From positions 1-5,264 of the forward strand of contig CAINWY010000092.1 in NCBI GenBank assembly GCA_903854645.1: a stretch of DNA of 5,264 nucleotides, read 5' to 3'. The position numbers and the translations under genes are program-made. Shown in pieces: positions 1 to 5,264 of the stretch. Source of the DNA: an uncultured bacterium (GTDB lineage Bacteria > Patescibacteriota > Minisyncoccia > Phycocordibacterales > UBA9973). Every line of letters starts with the position of its first letter. Within the stretch, counting starts at the first letter, position 1. Below the pieces are notes generated by a model. The model had not been told where the DNA came from, did no database searches, and saw only the letters and a program-made list of their open reading frames with translations.

Positions 1-338
1 AACTTGATGTTGCAATTGATAAATGCGCACTATATCTAAAGAACAAAAATTTACTCGGAAAGAAAGAAGAAATACTAAATGCACTTGAAAAAATAGTAAA
101 TAAAGAAAACTCCGTGATAAAGGCAAAAGTTACCACCGAAATGAAGTTGCAAACCGATGTAACAAAAGAGATAGAGGAATTTATAAAAAAGAAATATAAA
201 GCCAAAGAAGTAATACTTGAAGAAAAAGTTGATAAAAAAATACTTGGAGGAGTCAAAATTGAAATTGAGGACGACATAATAGACGTAACACTTAGAAACA
301 AAATAAAACAATTACAAAATTATTTAATAACAAACTAA
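1..338 (+). CDS. atpH: F1Fo ATP synthase delta subunit (OSCP family), C-terminal part, 5' end outside window
   Basis: Delta subunit of F-type ATP synthase, which ties the alpha3-beta3 head to the peripheral stalk (b subunits) on the cytoplasmic face of the membrane. The reading frame is open from base 3 and ends with TAA at 336-338, giving 111 visible residues of a family usually about 170-180 long. The N-terminal helical domain is mostly missing. The recognisable signature is the C-terminal segment KKILGGVKIEIEDDIIDVTL followed by a helix ending KIKQLQNYLITN. This matches the family pattern of Gly-Gly-hydrophobic, short strand, Asp, then a final helix. A GTG at 114 is in frame but is internal, since coding continues upstream without a stop. 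It lies one base before atpA, consistent with translational coupling. Its base composition is very AT-rich and its single visible arginine is AGA, unlike atpA. Identity rests on motif and position together. Confidence 0.9.
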   Translation, partial: LDVAIDKCALYLKNKNLLGKKEEILNALEKIVNKENSVIKAKVTTEMKLQTDVTKEIEEFIKKKYKAKEVILEEKVDKKILGGVKIEIEDDIIDVTLRNKIKQLQNYLITN

Positions 339-339
339 T

Positions 340-1842
340 ATGAGCAAAAATCACATTGTAGAAAATTTAAGAAAACAGATTGAGAAATTCCAGGCAGATA
401 CCAAGGTTGAGAAGGTAGGACACGTCGTCGAGATCTTCGATGGTATTGCTCGCGTCTCGGGACTTGCAGATTTGAAAGCTTCCGAAATGGTGACTTTCGC
501 AAGTGGTGCAAACGGAGTGGCTCTAAACCTAGAAGAGGACACTGTTGGTATTATCGTTCTCGGTGATTTTACAAAGATTCATGAGGGTGAAGAAGTAAAA
601 TCTACTGGAAACATTCTTTCAGTTCCTGTTTCAGATTCACAAATAGGCCGTGTTTTAAATGCTCTAGGTGAACCAATCGATGGTAAGGGTATTATTAAGA
701 CAGACAAAAGAAATAATATTGAAAAAGTAGCCCCAGGTGTTATTACGCGTCTTTCAGTTGACCAGCCAGTCCAGACAGGTATCAAAGCAATCGACGCTCT
801 TATTCCTATTGGTAGAGGACAGCGCGAGCTCATCATCGGTGATCGTCAGACAGGTAAAACTGCTATCGCGATAGATACAATCCTAAACCAAAAAGGTCAG
901 GATATGATTTGTGTATATGTTTCAATTGGACAAAAGGATTCTAAACTCCGTAAGCTTCAGACACGATTAGAAGAAGGAGGCGCAATGAATTATACAATTA
1001 TTGTTTCAGCCGGTGCTTCTGAACCCGCAGCTCTCGCTTATATAGCACCATATACTGGTGTATCTATTGCTGAATACTTTATGGATCAAGGAAAAGATGT
1101 ATTAATCATTTATGATGATCTTTCAAAACACGCAGTTGCTTACCGTGAAATCTCACTCTTGCTCCGTCGTCCACCGGGTCGTGAAGCATATCCTGGAGAC
1201 GTCTTTTATTTACACTCTCGTTTGCTTGAACGTGCCTGCCGAAGAAATAAAGAATATGGAGGTGGATCTATCACAGCACTACCTATCATTGAAACTCAAG
1301 CTGGAGACGTATCCGCATATATCCCTACAAACGTTATTTCTATTACTGATGGACAGATATTCCTCGAGACTGATCTTTTCTACAAGGGTATAAGACCAGC
1401 TGTAAACGTGGGACTTTCTGTATCACGCGTAGGAGGAAATGCACAAATTAAAGCTATGAAAAAAGTTGCTGGCAAGATCAAACTTGAGCTTGCTCAGTAT
1501 CGTGAACTTGAAGCTTTCGCTCAATTTGGCTCTGACCTTGATGAAGGAACAAAGAAGCAACTAGAACGTGGTAAAAGAGCAGTAGAAGTTCTAAAACAGC
1601 CTCAATACGCACCTGTCGGAACTGTGGACCAAATTGTGACTCTTTATGCTCTTATTAACGGATTCATTGATGAAGTAAAAGTTGAAAAAGTAAAAGAATT
1701 CGAAATTGGCCTCGCAGAATACGCAACTAGAAATGCAAAGACTTTCTACAAAGAAGTAACTGATACAAAAATGTGGACAGATGCAGGTGAGACTGAACTT
1801 AAAAAAGTTATTACGGATTTCGTTTCAAGTTTTAATAAATAA
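340..1842 (+). CDS. atpA: F1Fo ATP synthase subunit alpha
   Basis: Non-catalytic nucleotide-binding subunit of the F1 hexamer, 500 residues, the usual length. Seen in order: N-terminal helix (1-25) that contacts delta; beta-barrel domain (about 26-95); P-loop GDRQTGKT at 167-174; Walker B region VLIIYDDLSKHA at 253-264; ATPase alpha/beta signature PAVNVGLSVS at 353-362, directly followed by Arg363, the expected arginine finger reaching into the beta catalytic site; then the C-terminal helical domain. The Gln in the P-loop marks alpha rather than beta. The ATG at 340 gives the expected N-terminus (MSKNHIVENLRKQIEK) and lies one base after the atpH stop. No Shine-Dalgarno sequence is visible in the AT-rich 20 bases before it, so initiation probably depends on coupling or a leader-independent mode. 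Arginine codons are CGT-rich (12 of 24), suggesting high expression. No missing key residues. Confidence 0.98.
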   Translation: MSKNHIVENLRKQIEKFQADTKVEKVGHVVEIFDGIARVSGLADLKASEMVTFASGANGVALNLEEDTVGIIVLGDFTKIHEGEEVKSTGNILSVPVSDSQIGRVLNALGEPIDGKGIIKTDKRNNIEKVAPGVITRLSVDQPVQTGIKAIDALIPIGRGQRELIIGDRQTGKTAIAIDTILNQKGQDMICVYVSIGQKDSKLRKLQTRLEEGGAMNYTIIVSAGASEPAALAYIAPYTGVSIAEYFMDQGKDVLIIYDDLSKHAVAYREISLLLRRPPGREAYPGDVFYLHSRLLERACRRNKEYGGGSITALPIIETQAGDVSAYIPTNVISITDGQIFLETDLFYKGIRPAVNVGLSVSRVGGNAQIKAMKKVAGKIKLELAQYRELEAFAQFGSDLDEGTKKQLERGKRAVEVLKQPQYAPVGTVDQIVTLYALINGFIDEVKVEKVKEFEIGLAEYATRNAKTFYKEVTDTKMWTDAGETELKKVITDFVSSFNK

Positions 1843-1849
1843 AAGCTTC

Positions 1850-1926
1850 ATCAAAAATTCTTTTCTTCGGGTCTAGGGACCTGGGATGACGAGGAGCCAG
1901 ACCAGCTCAGAAAAGAACATTTTGAT
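1850..1926 (+). ncRNA. Predicted structured RNA element (long imperfect stem-loop) in the atpA-atpG spacer
   Basis: The 98-base spacer contains a long inverted repeat. Bases 1850-1856 (ATCAAAA) pair with 1920-1926 (TTTTGAT), and 1858-1866 (TTCTTTTCT) pair with 1909-1917 (AGAAAAGAA). A 1x2 internal loop (1857 against 1918-1919) separates them, giving 16 base pairs. The stem encloses a 42-base cap (1867-1908) that is 64% GC (27/42), in strong contrast to the other spacers here. The cap can form a hairpin at 1869-1882 (GGTC/GACC core, loop TAGG) and another at 1894-1908 (GAGC/GCTC, loop CAGACCA), making a three-way junction. No run of T follows, so it is not an ordinary terminator. It ends 14 bases before the atpG start. 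I recognise no known RNA family. It could be a cis-regulatory element tuning gamma relative to alpha, an RNA processing site, or a dispersed hairpin repeat. Pairing is seen in the sequence; function is inference. Confidence 0.5.
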
Positions 1927-1940
1927 TACGCTACAAATAT

Positions 1941-2861
1941 ATGGCAGGAACAAAAGAAATAAAACAACGAATAAAAAGTGTGAAGAACACGAAAAAAATT
2001 ACAAAAGCGATGGAACTCGTGGCGGCTTCAAAGATGAAGCGTGCAATTTCCAAAGCTCTTTCTGGTAGACTCTATGCGAATTATTCTTGGGATTTACTCA
2101 CATCTATATCTGAAAGATTAGATGAAGTAAATAGCCCTTTCTTTGCTGGAAATAAAATAGTGGATGTTGAAAAAAGTCTTTTTGTTCTTATCACTTCTAA
2201 TGGTGGTTTGTGTGGAGCTTATAATTCTCAGATCATAAAAAAATTGATTTCATCAATTAAAGGTATAGATACTAAAAATTTTGATGTCATTATAGTTGGA
2301 AAGAAAGGGGATAATGCAATGAGGAGAACTGGTTCTAATATAGTTGCTTCTTTTCTTGAGATTCCAGATAATAGCAATCTCTCTGACTTAATGCCTTTAT
2401 CCAAAATGACGATAGATGAATACAAATCAACTAAATATAATAAAGTTTACATAGCATATACAGACTTCGTTTCTGCCCTTACACAAAAAGCTCACATAAA
2501 ACAAATACTACCAATTAAGAAAGAAGACGTTAAAGAATTGATAGATGAATTAGGTGAGAATAATGTAATAAAAGAGAAGCACCGAGAAACAAAAACAAAT
2601 AAAGTTCCATACATTTTTGAAGGAGATATGAATACCATAGTAGAGTCCCTAGCAGAGAAATTAGTACGAATGCAGATATACCATATGATACTAGAGTCCA
2701 GTGCTAGTGAGCAATCTAGTCGTATGATGGCAATGAAGAATGCATCAGAGGCAGCAGGAGAAATGATAGACGACCTGACATTGTCCCTCAACAAGGCTCG
2801 CCAGGCAGGCATTACTCAAGAGATATCAGAGATTAGTGCAGGAATGGCAAGCGTCAATTAA
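1941..2861 (+). CDS. atpG: F1Fo ATP synthase subunit gamma (central stalk)
   Basis: Gamma subunit, the rotor shaft inside the alpha3-beta3 hexamer that couples Fo rotation to conformational change in beta. It has 306 residues, slightly longer than the commonly seen 280-290. The N-terminus is canonical (MAGTKEIKQRIKSVKNTKKI) and forms one strand of the coiled coil with the Met-Glu-Leu-Val-Ala-Ala-Ser-Lys-Met region at 24-32. A Rossmann-like middle domain starts near 78 and carries ITSNGGLCGAYN at 84-95. The C-terminal helix holds MKNASEAAGEMIDDL (265-279), then LNKARQAGITQEISEI (283-298). The start at 1941 is fixed by the conserved N-terminus and by an in-frame stop at 1923-1925. No Shine-Dalgarno sequence lies at normal spacing; the nearest, GAGGAG at 1891-1896, is 44 bases away inside the stem-loop element. 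Arginine codons differ from atpA and atpD: only 2 of 10 are CGT. Confidence 0.97.
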   Translation: MAGTKEIKQRIKSVKNTKKITKAMELVAASKMKRAISKALSGRLYANYSWDLLTSISERLDEVNSPFFAGNKIVDVEKSLFVLITSNGGLCGAYNSQIIKKLISSIKGIDTKNFDVIIVGKKGDNAMRRTGSNIVASFLEIPDNSNLSDLMPLSKMTIDEYKSTKYNKVYIAYTDFVSALTQKAHIKQILPIKKEDVKELIDELGENNVIKEKHRETKTNKVPYIFEGDMNTIVESLAEKLVRMQIYHMILESSASEQSSRMMAMKNASEAAGEMIDDLTLSLNKARQAGITQEISEISAGMASVN

Positions 2862-2899
2862 ATTATTATAAAATTATTAACATTATTAAAAACAATATT
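2862..2899 (+). repeat. AT-rich spacer with three ATTATTA copies before atpD
   Basis: The 38 bases between atpG and atpD contain ATTATTA at 2862-2868, 2873-2879 and 2882-2888. The last two lie in a 9-base near-tandem (ATTATTAAC, ATTATTAAA). Only two bases of the spacer are not A or T. No ribosome binding site, promoter or hairpin can be supported here. An unstructured A/T leader may itself aid initiation at the atpD start, but that is inference. The repeat could equally be low-complexity drift. Confidence 0.5.
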
Positions 2900-4255
2900 A
2901 TGAAAACAGGTACAATCAAAAGAATAATCGGGCCAGTCGTCGACGTAGAATTCACAGACGGAGTTCCAGAAATCTACAATGCATTAACTGTGATGAACGG
3001 CGATATAATGGTCACCCTTGAAACAGAACAGCACCTAGGAGGTGGAGTTGTGCGTTCTGTCGCTATGGATACGACTGATGGGCTAGCACGTGGAATGGAA
3101 GTTACAGATACAGGATCTCCAATCAGTGTTCCAGTAGGAATTGCAACACTAGGCAGAATCTTTAATGTATTAGGAGATGCTATTGATGACGGAAAGATTA
3201 TTCCTACCGACAACAAGAGATCGTCAATTCACCGCAAGGCTCCAGAATTCACTGCTCAAGCTACAAAAGTTGAAATTCTTGAAACTGGCATCAAAGTGAT
3301 CGACCTTATTTGTCCTGTTCTAAAGGGTGGAAAAGTTGGACTATTCGGTGGAGCTGGAGTTGGAAAGACAGTTGTGATCCAAGAGCTCATCCACAACATC
3401 GCGAGTAACCACGGAGGATATTCTGTATTCGCCGGAGTTGGTGAGCGTACTCGTGAAGGTAACGACCTCTACCACGAGATGAAAGATTCAAAAGTTCTCG
3501 ACAAAGTTGCCATGGTATTCGGACAGATGAATGAACCACCTGGAGCTCGTCTACGTGTGGCACTCTCTGGTCTCACAATGGCTGAGCACTTCCGTGATGA
3601 AGAGAATAAAGACGTGCTTTTCTTTATAGACAATATCTTCCGCTTTACTCAAGCAGGTTCTGAGGTTTCAGCTTTATTGGGCCGTATTCCTTCAGCTGTG
3701 GGTTACCAGCCAACTCTCTCAACAGAAATGGGAAACTTACAAGAAAGAATTACATCTACAGATAAAGGTTCTGTTACTTCAGTTCAGGCAGTCTATGTGC
3801 CAGCCGACGACCTTACAGACCCAGCTCCAGCTACGACCTTCTCTCACCTAGACTCTACAGTTGTGTTAAACCGTTCTCTTACTGAGATTGGTATTTATCC
3901 AGCTGTTGATCCACTAGACTCTTCATCTACAATTCTTGACCCACACATTGTAGGGCGTGAACACTATGAAGTAGCTCGTGAAGTTCAGCGTGTTCTACAA
4001 CGTTATAAAGATTTGCAAGATATCATTGCAATTCTCGGTATGGAAGAGCTTTCAGATAGTGACAAGGAGCTCGTATCTCGTGCTCGTAAGATTCAGAAAT
4101 TCCTATCTCAGCCTTTCTTTGTTGCTGAGCAATTCACAGGTACAGCTGGAGCATATGTACCACTAGCAGAAACTATTCGTTCATTTAAAGAAATTCTCGA
4201 AGGTAAACATGACGACAAAACAGAAAATGATTTTTACATGAAAGGAGCGTTATAA
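2900..4255 (+). CDS. atpD: F1Fo ATP synthase subunit beta (catalytic)
   Basis: Catalytic subunit that makes or hydrolyses ATP at the alpha-beta interfaces, 451 residues (E. coli 460). Domains in order: N-terminal beta-barrel with GGGVVRSVAMDTTDGLARG at 47-65; P-loop GGAGVGKT at 150-157; GERTREGNDLY at 181-191, whose Glu182 corresponds to the catalytic glutamate; Walker B with Asp244 in VLFFIDNIFRFTQAG (239-253); adenine-pocket Tyr333 just before the alpha/beta signature PAVDPLDSSS (334-343); C-terminal helical domain with EELSDSD at 382-388 in place of DELSEED, the lever contacting gamma, one acidic residue fewer than the classical form. All catalytic residues are present. The start is fixed by the canonical MKTGTIKRIIGPVVDVEF. 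No Shine-Dalgarno sequence precedes it. It has the strongest codon bias of the window, with CGT in 16 of 22 arginines, suggesting high expression. Confidence 0.98.
   Translation: MKTGTIKRIIGPVVDVEFTDGVPEIYNALTVMNGDIMVTLETEQHLGGGVVRSVAMDTTDGLARGMEVTDTGSPISVPVGIATLGRIFNVLGDAIDDGKIIPTDNKRSSIHRKAPEFTAQATKVEILETGIKVIDLICPVLKGGKVGLFGGAGVGKTVVIQELIHNIASNHGGYSVFAGVGERTREGNDLYHEMKDSKVLDKVAMVFGQMNEPPGARLRVALSGLTMAEHFRDEENKDVLFFIDNIFRFTQAGSEVSALLGRIPSAVGYQPTLSTEMGNLQERITSTDKGSVTSVQAVYVPADDLTDPAPATTFSHLDSTVVLNRSLTEIGIYPAVDPLDSSSTILDPHIVGREHYEVAREVQRVLQRYKDLQDIIAILGMEELSDSDKELVSRARKIQKFLSQPFFVAEQFTGTAGAYVPLAETIRSFKEILEGKHDDKTENDFYMKGAL
4243..4247 (+). promoter_or_regulatory. Shine-Dalgarno-like AGGAG displaced from the atpC start
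   Basis: AGGAG lies within the last codons of atpD, in AAAGGAGCG. It ends 35 bases before the atpC ATG at 4283, too far for normal use. If the 28 bases of heptad repeat (4254-4281) are removed in thought, the spacing becomes 7 bases and the atpD stop overlaps the atpC start as TAATG. This suggests it was the original ribosome binding site of atpC. Whether it still works, for example through termination-reinitiation, cannot be seen from the sequence. Confidence 0.4.
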
Positions 4256-4281
4256 TTAATAATTACTAATTACCAATTACT
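4254..4281 (+). repeat. Four tandem copies of a 7-base repeat between atpD and atpC
   Basis: Copies in order: AATTAAT (4254-4260), AATTACT (4261-4267), AATTACC (4268-4274), AATTACT (4275-4281), after which AATG continues into the atpC start codon. The first and third copies each differ by one base from AATTACT. The array begins inside the atpD stop codon and ends one base before the atpC ATG, so it accounts for almost the whole spacer. It has no coding potential of its own. Slipped-strand expansion is the likeliest origin. Confidence 0.75.
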
Positions 4282-4282
4282 A

Positions 4283-4729
4283 ATGAGTAAATTACTAAAA
4301 CTTAAAATTGTTACACCGGAAAAACTTATTTTAGAAGAAGGTGTACAATCTGTAACTATCCCAACAAAAGAAGGGGAAATAACCATCTTGGCGGATCATG
4401 TACCTCTTATCGCACCTCTAGCCTCTGGAGACATCGTTTCGTATGTAAATGGGGAACATATACCAGTTGCAGTAGTAGGTGGCTTTGTAGAGGTAAAGAA
4501 TGGTGATAATGGTAATACCGAAGTAGCAATACTTGCAGACTTTGCCGAGCATGTAGGTGATATAACAGATGAGATGATAGAGAAAGCAAAAGCCAAGTCC
4601 GAGGAACTACGCAAGTTATCGGAGAATAAAGAGGTCGTAGACTTCGAACACTTTGAATCAGAGCTCGAAAGATCTCTCACGAGAGTTAAAATCGCTGACA
4701 AATGGAAGAATAAAAAATACAGAAAATAA
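4283..4729 (+). CDS. atpC: F1Fo ATP synthase subunit epsilon
   Basis: Epsilon subunit, part of the rotor foot that links gamma to the c-ring and, in many bacteria, restrains ATP hydrolysis through its C-terminal helices. It has 148 residues, slightly longer than the usual 130-140. The N-terminal beta-sandwich (about 4-90) shows the family pattern: LKIVTPEKLILEEGVQSVTI, then GEITILADHVPLIAPL (31-46) and VGGFVEV (65-71). The C-terminal part has two charged helices (about 94-114 and 120-140), the second starting DFEHFESELERSL, so the regulatory helical hairpin is retained, with a lysine-rich tail. I do not see the I(L)DxxRA ATP-binding motif known from Bacillus epsilon. The ATG at 4283 gives the expected N-terminus. 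It is the last gene of the operon and is followed by a terminator. None of its four arginines is CGT. Confidence 0.95.
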   Translation: MSKLLKLKIVTPEKLILEEGVQSVTIPTKEGEITILADHVPLIAPLASGDIVSYVNGEHIPVAVVGGFVEVKNGDNGNTEVAILADFAEHVGDITDEMIEKAKAKSEELRKLSENKEVVDFEHFESELERSLTRVKIADKWKNKKYRK

Positions 4730-4733
4730 ATAT

Positions 4734-4769
4734 AAAAACCCATCATTATTTAATTAATGATGGGTTTTT
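4734..4769. terminator. Bidirectional intrinsic terminator between atpC and the convergent gene
   Basis: A perfect 15-base-pair inverted repeat: 4734-4748 (AAAAACCCATCATTA) pairs with 4755-4769 (TAATGATGGGTTTTT) around a 6-base loop (TTTAAT). The A-run on one side and the T-run on the other give a U-tract in both directions, so it can end the ATP synthase operon and the minus-strand gene. It begins 5 bases after the atpC stop and ends 11 bases before the stop of the opposing gene, the ideal place for a shared terminator. Confidence 0.92.
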
Positions 4770-4780
4770 CTAATATACAA

Positions 4781-5209
4781 CTATAAAGCTACAAGAATTT
4801 CAATAACCTCAATCTTGCTTTCCCAACGATACTTTCTATAAATCAGACGCACGGATAGATTGTTGTTACTATTTTTCAATTCTTTTAAGTTTTCATAAGC
4901 GGGATATGAGATTTCAAAAATCTCTTCCACTTCACTGTTTCTCATTCGCAAATAGTGATCTAGTTTCTGCTTGGCTTCTAAATCATTATTCTTTGTAAAG
5001 ATATGCCATGGTGGGTTAATTTTCGGCAATAAATTGAAGTCTTTTTCTGCCCAAATTTCTACCACCTTACCAGTGAACTCATGTCTATTCGCTACAAAAA
5101 TGTAGAGTATGATATTCATCAGAATCCTCCAGAAAACCAGTACGACTAGCATGAGAAGTGCCGATCCGACAAGTAAAAAAATTAAAAAATCCAGTTGAGA
5201 ACTTTCCAT
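4781..5209 (-). CDS. Hypothetical small membrane-anchored protein
   Basis: A 142-residue protein I do not recognise. The N-terminus is short and acidic (MESSQLD), followed by a hydrophobic segment at 7-27 (LDFLIFLLVGSALLMLVVLVF) with no signal-peptidase site visible. After Trp-Arg comes a second apolar stretch, 29-40, which could extend the helix or form a second one. Positive residues after it (Arg28, Arg42, His43) suggest that residues 41-142 face the cytoplasm if there is a single span. The soluble part begins with a strand-like GKVVEIW (48-54), holds a charged helix-like region (about 76-98), and ends with strand-like SVRLIYRKYRWE and SKIEVIEILVAL. There are no catalytic motifs and no cysteines. 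The ATG at 5207-5209 places the hydrophobic segment at the extreme N-terminus. No Shine-Dalgarno sequence precedes it. It is convergent with atpC and shares its terminator, so it is probably not part of ATP synthase. Confidence 0.75.
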   Translation of the reverse strand: MESSQLDFLIFLLVGSALLMLVVLVFWRILMNIILYIFVANRHEFTGKVVEIWAEKDFNLLPKINPPWHIFTKNNDLEAKQKLDHYLRMRNSEVEEIFEISYPAYENLKELKNSNNNLSVRLIYRKYRWESKIEVIEILVAL

Positions 5210-5264
5210 AGTTTTTATATTTAATTTGTTTATAAATGAATATTTATTTAGCTTATTTATAATA

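Noticed and set aside
114..338. Separate small gene starting at GTG 114
   Set aside because: The frame stays open to the window edge and the sequence is the C-terminal part of the delta subunit, so the GTG is an internal valine.
1112..1393. 93-residue + strand reading frame inside atpA
   Set aside because: It is out of frame within a fully conserved alpha subunit region covering Walker B and the signature, so it is a shadow.
1867..1908. Known riboswitch or self-cleaving ribozyme (guanidine, fluoride, hammerhead, HDV-like) in the spacer cap
   Set aside because: The conserved cores of these families (for example CUGAUGA and GAAA of the hammerhead) are absent; only loose resemblance was found.
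1886..2068. 60-residue reading frame on the + strand overlapping the atpG start
   Set aside because: It begins inside the GC-rich hairpin and runs out of frame into the conserved gamma N-terminus. It has no ribosome site of its own and no recognisable protein pattern.
4396..4746. 116-residue minus-strand reading frame opposite atpC
   Set aside because: It lies antisense to a well-conserved epsilon subunit, runs through the terminator stem and is Ser/Thr-rich low complexity.
5232..5247. ATAAAT/ATTTAT hairpin or promoter upstream of the minus-strand gene
   Set aside because: It is a six-base-pair A/T-only stem in A/T-only DNA, expected by chance, and no convincing -35/-10 pair is visible in 5210-5264.

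Overview
This window carries the 3' part of an F-type ATP synthase operon on the + strand: the end of atpH (delta), then atpA (alpha), atpG (gamma), atpD (beta) and atpC (epsilon). A strong bidirectional terminator follows. A convergent minus-strand gene encodes a small membrane-anchored protein I do not recognise. The order H-A-G-D-C is the classical bacterial one, so the Fo genes (atpB, E, F) probably lie upstream of base 1. All catalytic motifs in alpha and beta are intact, and delta (as far as visible), gamma and epsilon look complete, so the F1 head should be functional.

The organism is a low-GC bacterium using the standard code (no in-frame UGA is needed). Very AT-rich intergenic DNA, start codons without properly spaced Shine-Dalgarno sequences, heptad-like AT repeats in spacers and an unfamiliar neighbour gene would suit a Candidate Phyla Radiation (Patescibacteria/Parcubacteria-like) genome. 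This is an impression from sequence style, not a phylogenetic result.

Layout: 1-338 atpH 3' end; 340-1842 atpA after a 1-base gap; 1843-1940 a 98-base spacer with a long, imperfectly paired stem-loop capped by a GC-rich (27/42) region; 1941-2861 atpG; 2862-2899 an AT-only-like spacer with ATTATTA repeats; 2900-4255 atpD; 4254-4281 four copies of a 7-base repeat between a Shine-Dalgarno-like AGGAG and the atpC start; 4283-4729 atpC; 4734-4769 terminator; 4781-5209 minus-strand hypothetical gene; 5210-5264 AT-rich upstream DNA of that gene with nothing I can call.

Together the proteins form the soluble F1 sector: an alpha3-beta3 hexamer with catalytic sites in beta, a rotating gamma-epsilon stalk and delta attaching the hexamer to the peripheral stalk. 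The unequal stoichiometry (3:3:1:1:1) may be reflected in the DNA. Alpha and beta use CGT for arginine (28 of 46), while gamma, epsilon and the visible part of delta mostly avoid it (2 of 15). The two singly represented subunits gamma and epsilon also sit behind unusual leaders (a stem-loop and a repeat-displaced ribosome site). The most interesting item is the structured atpA-atpG spacer, followed by the heptad expansion before atpC.
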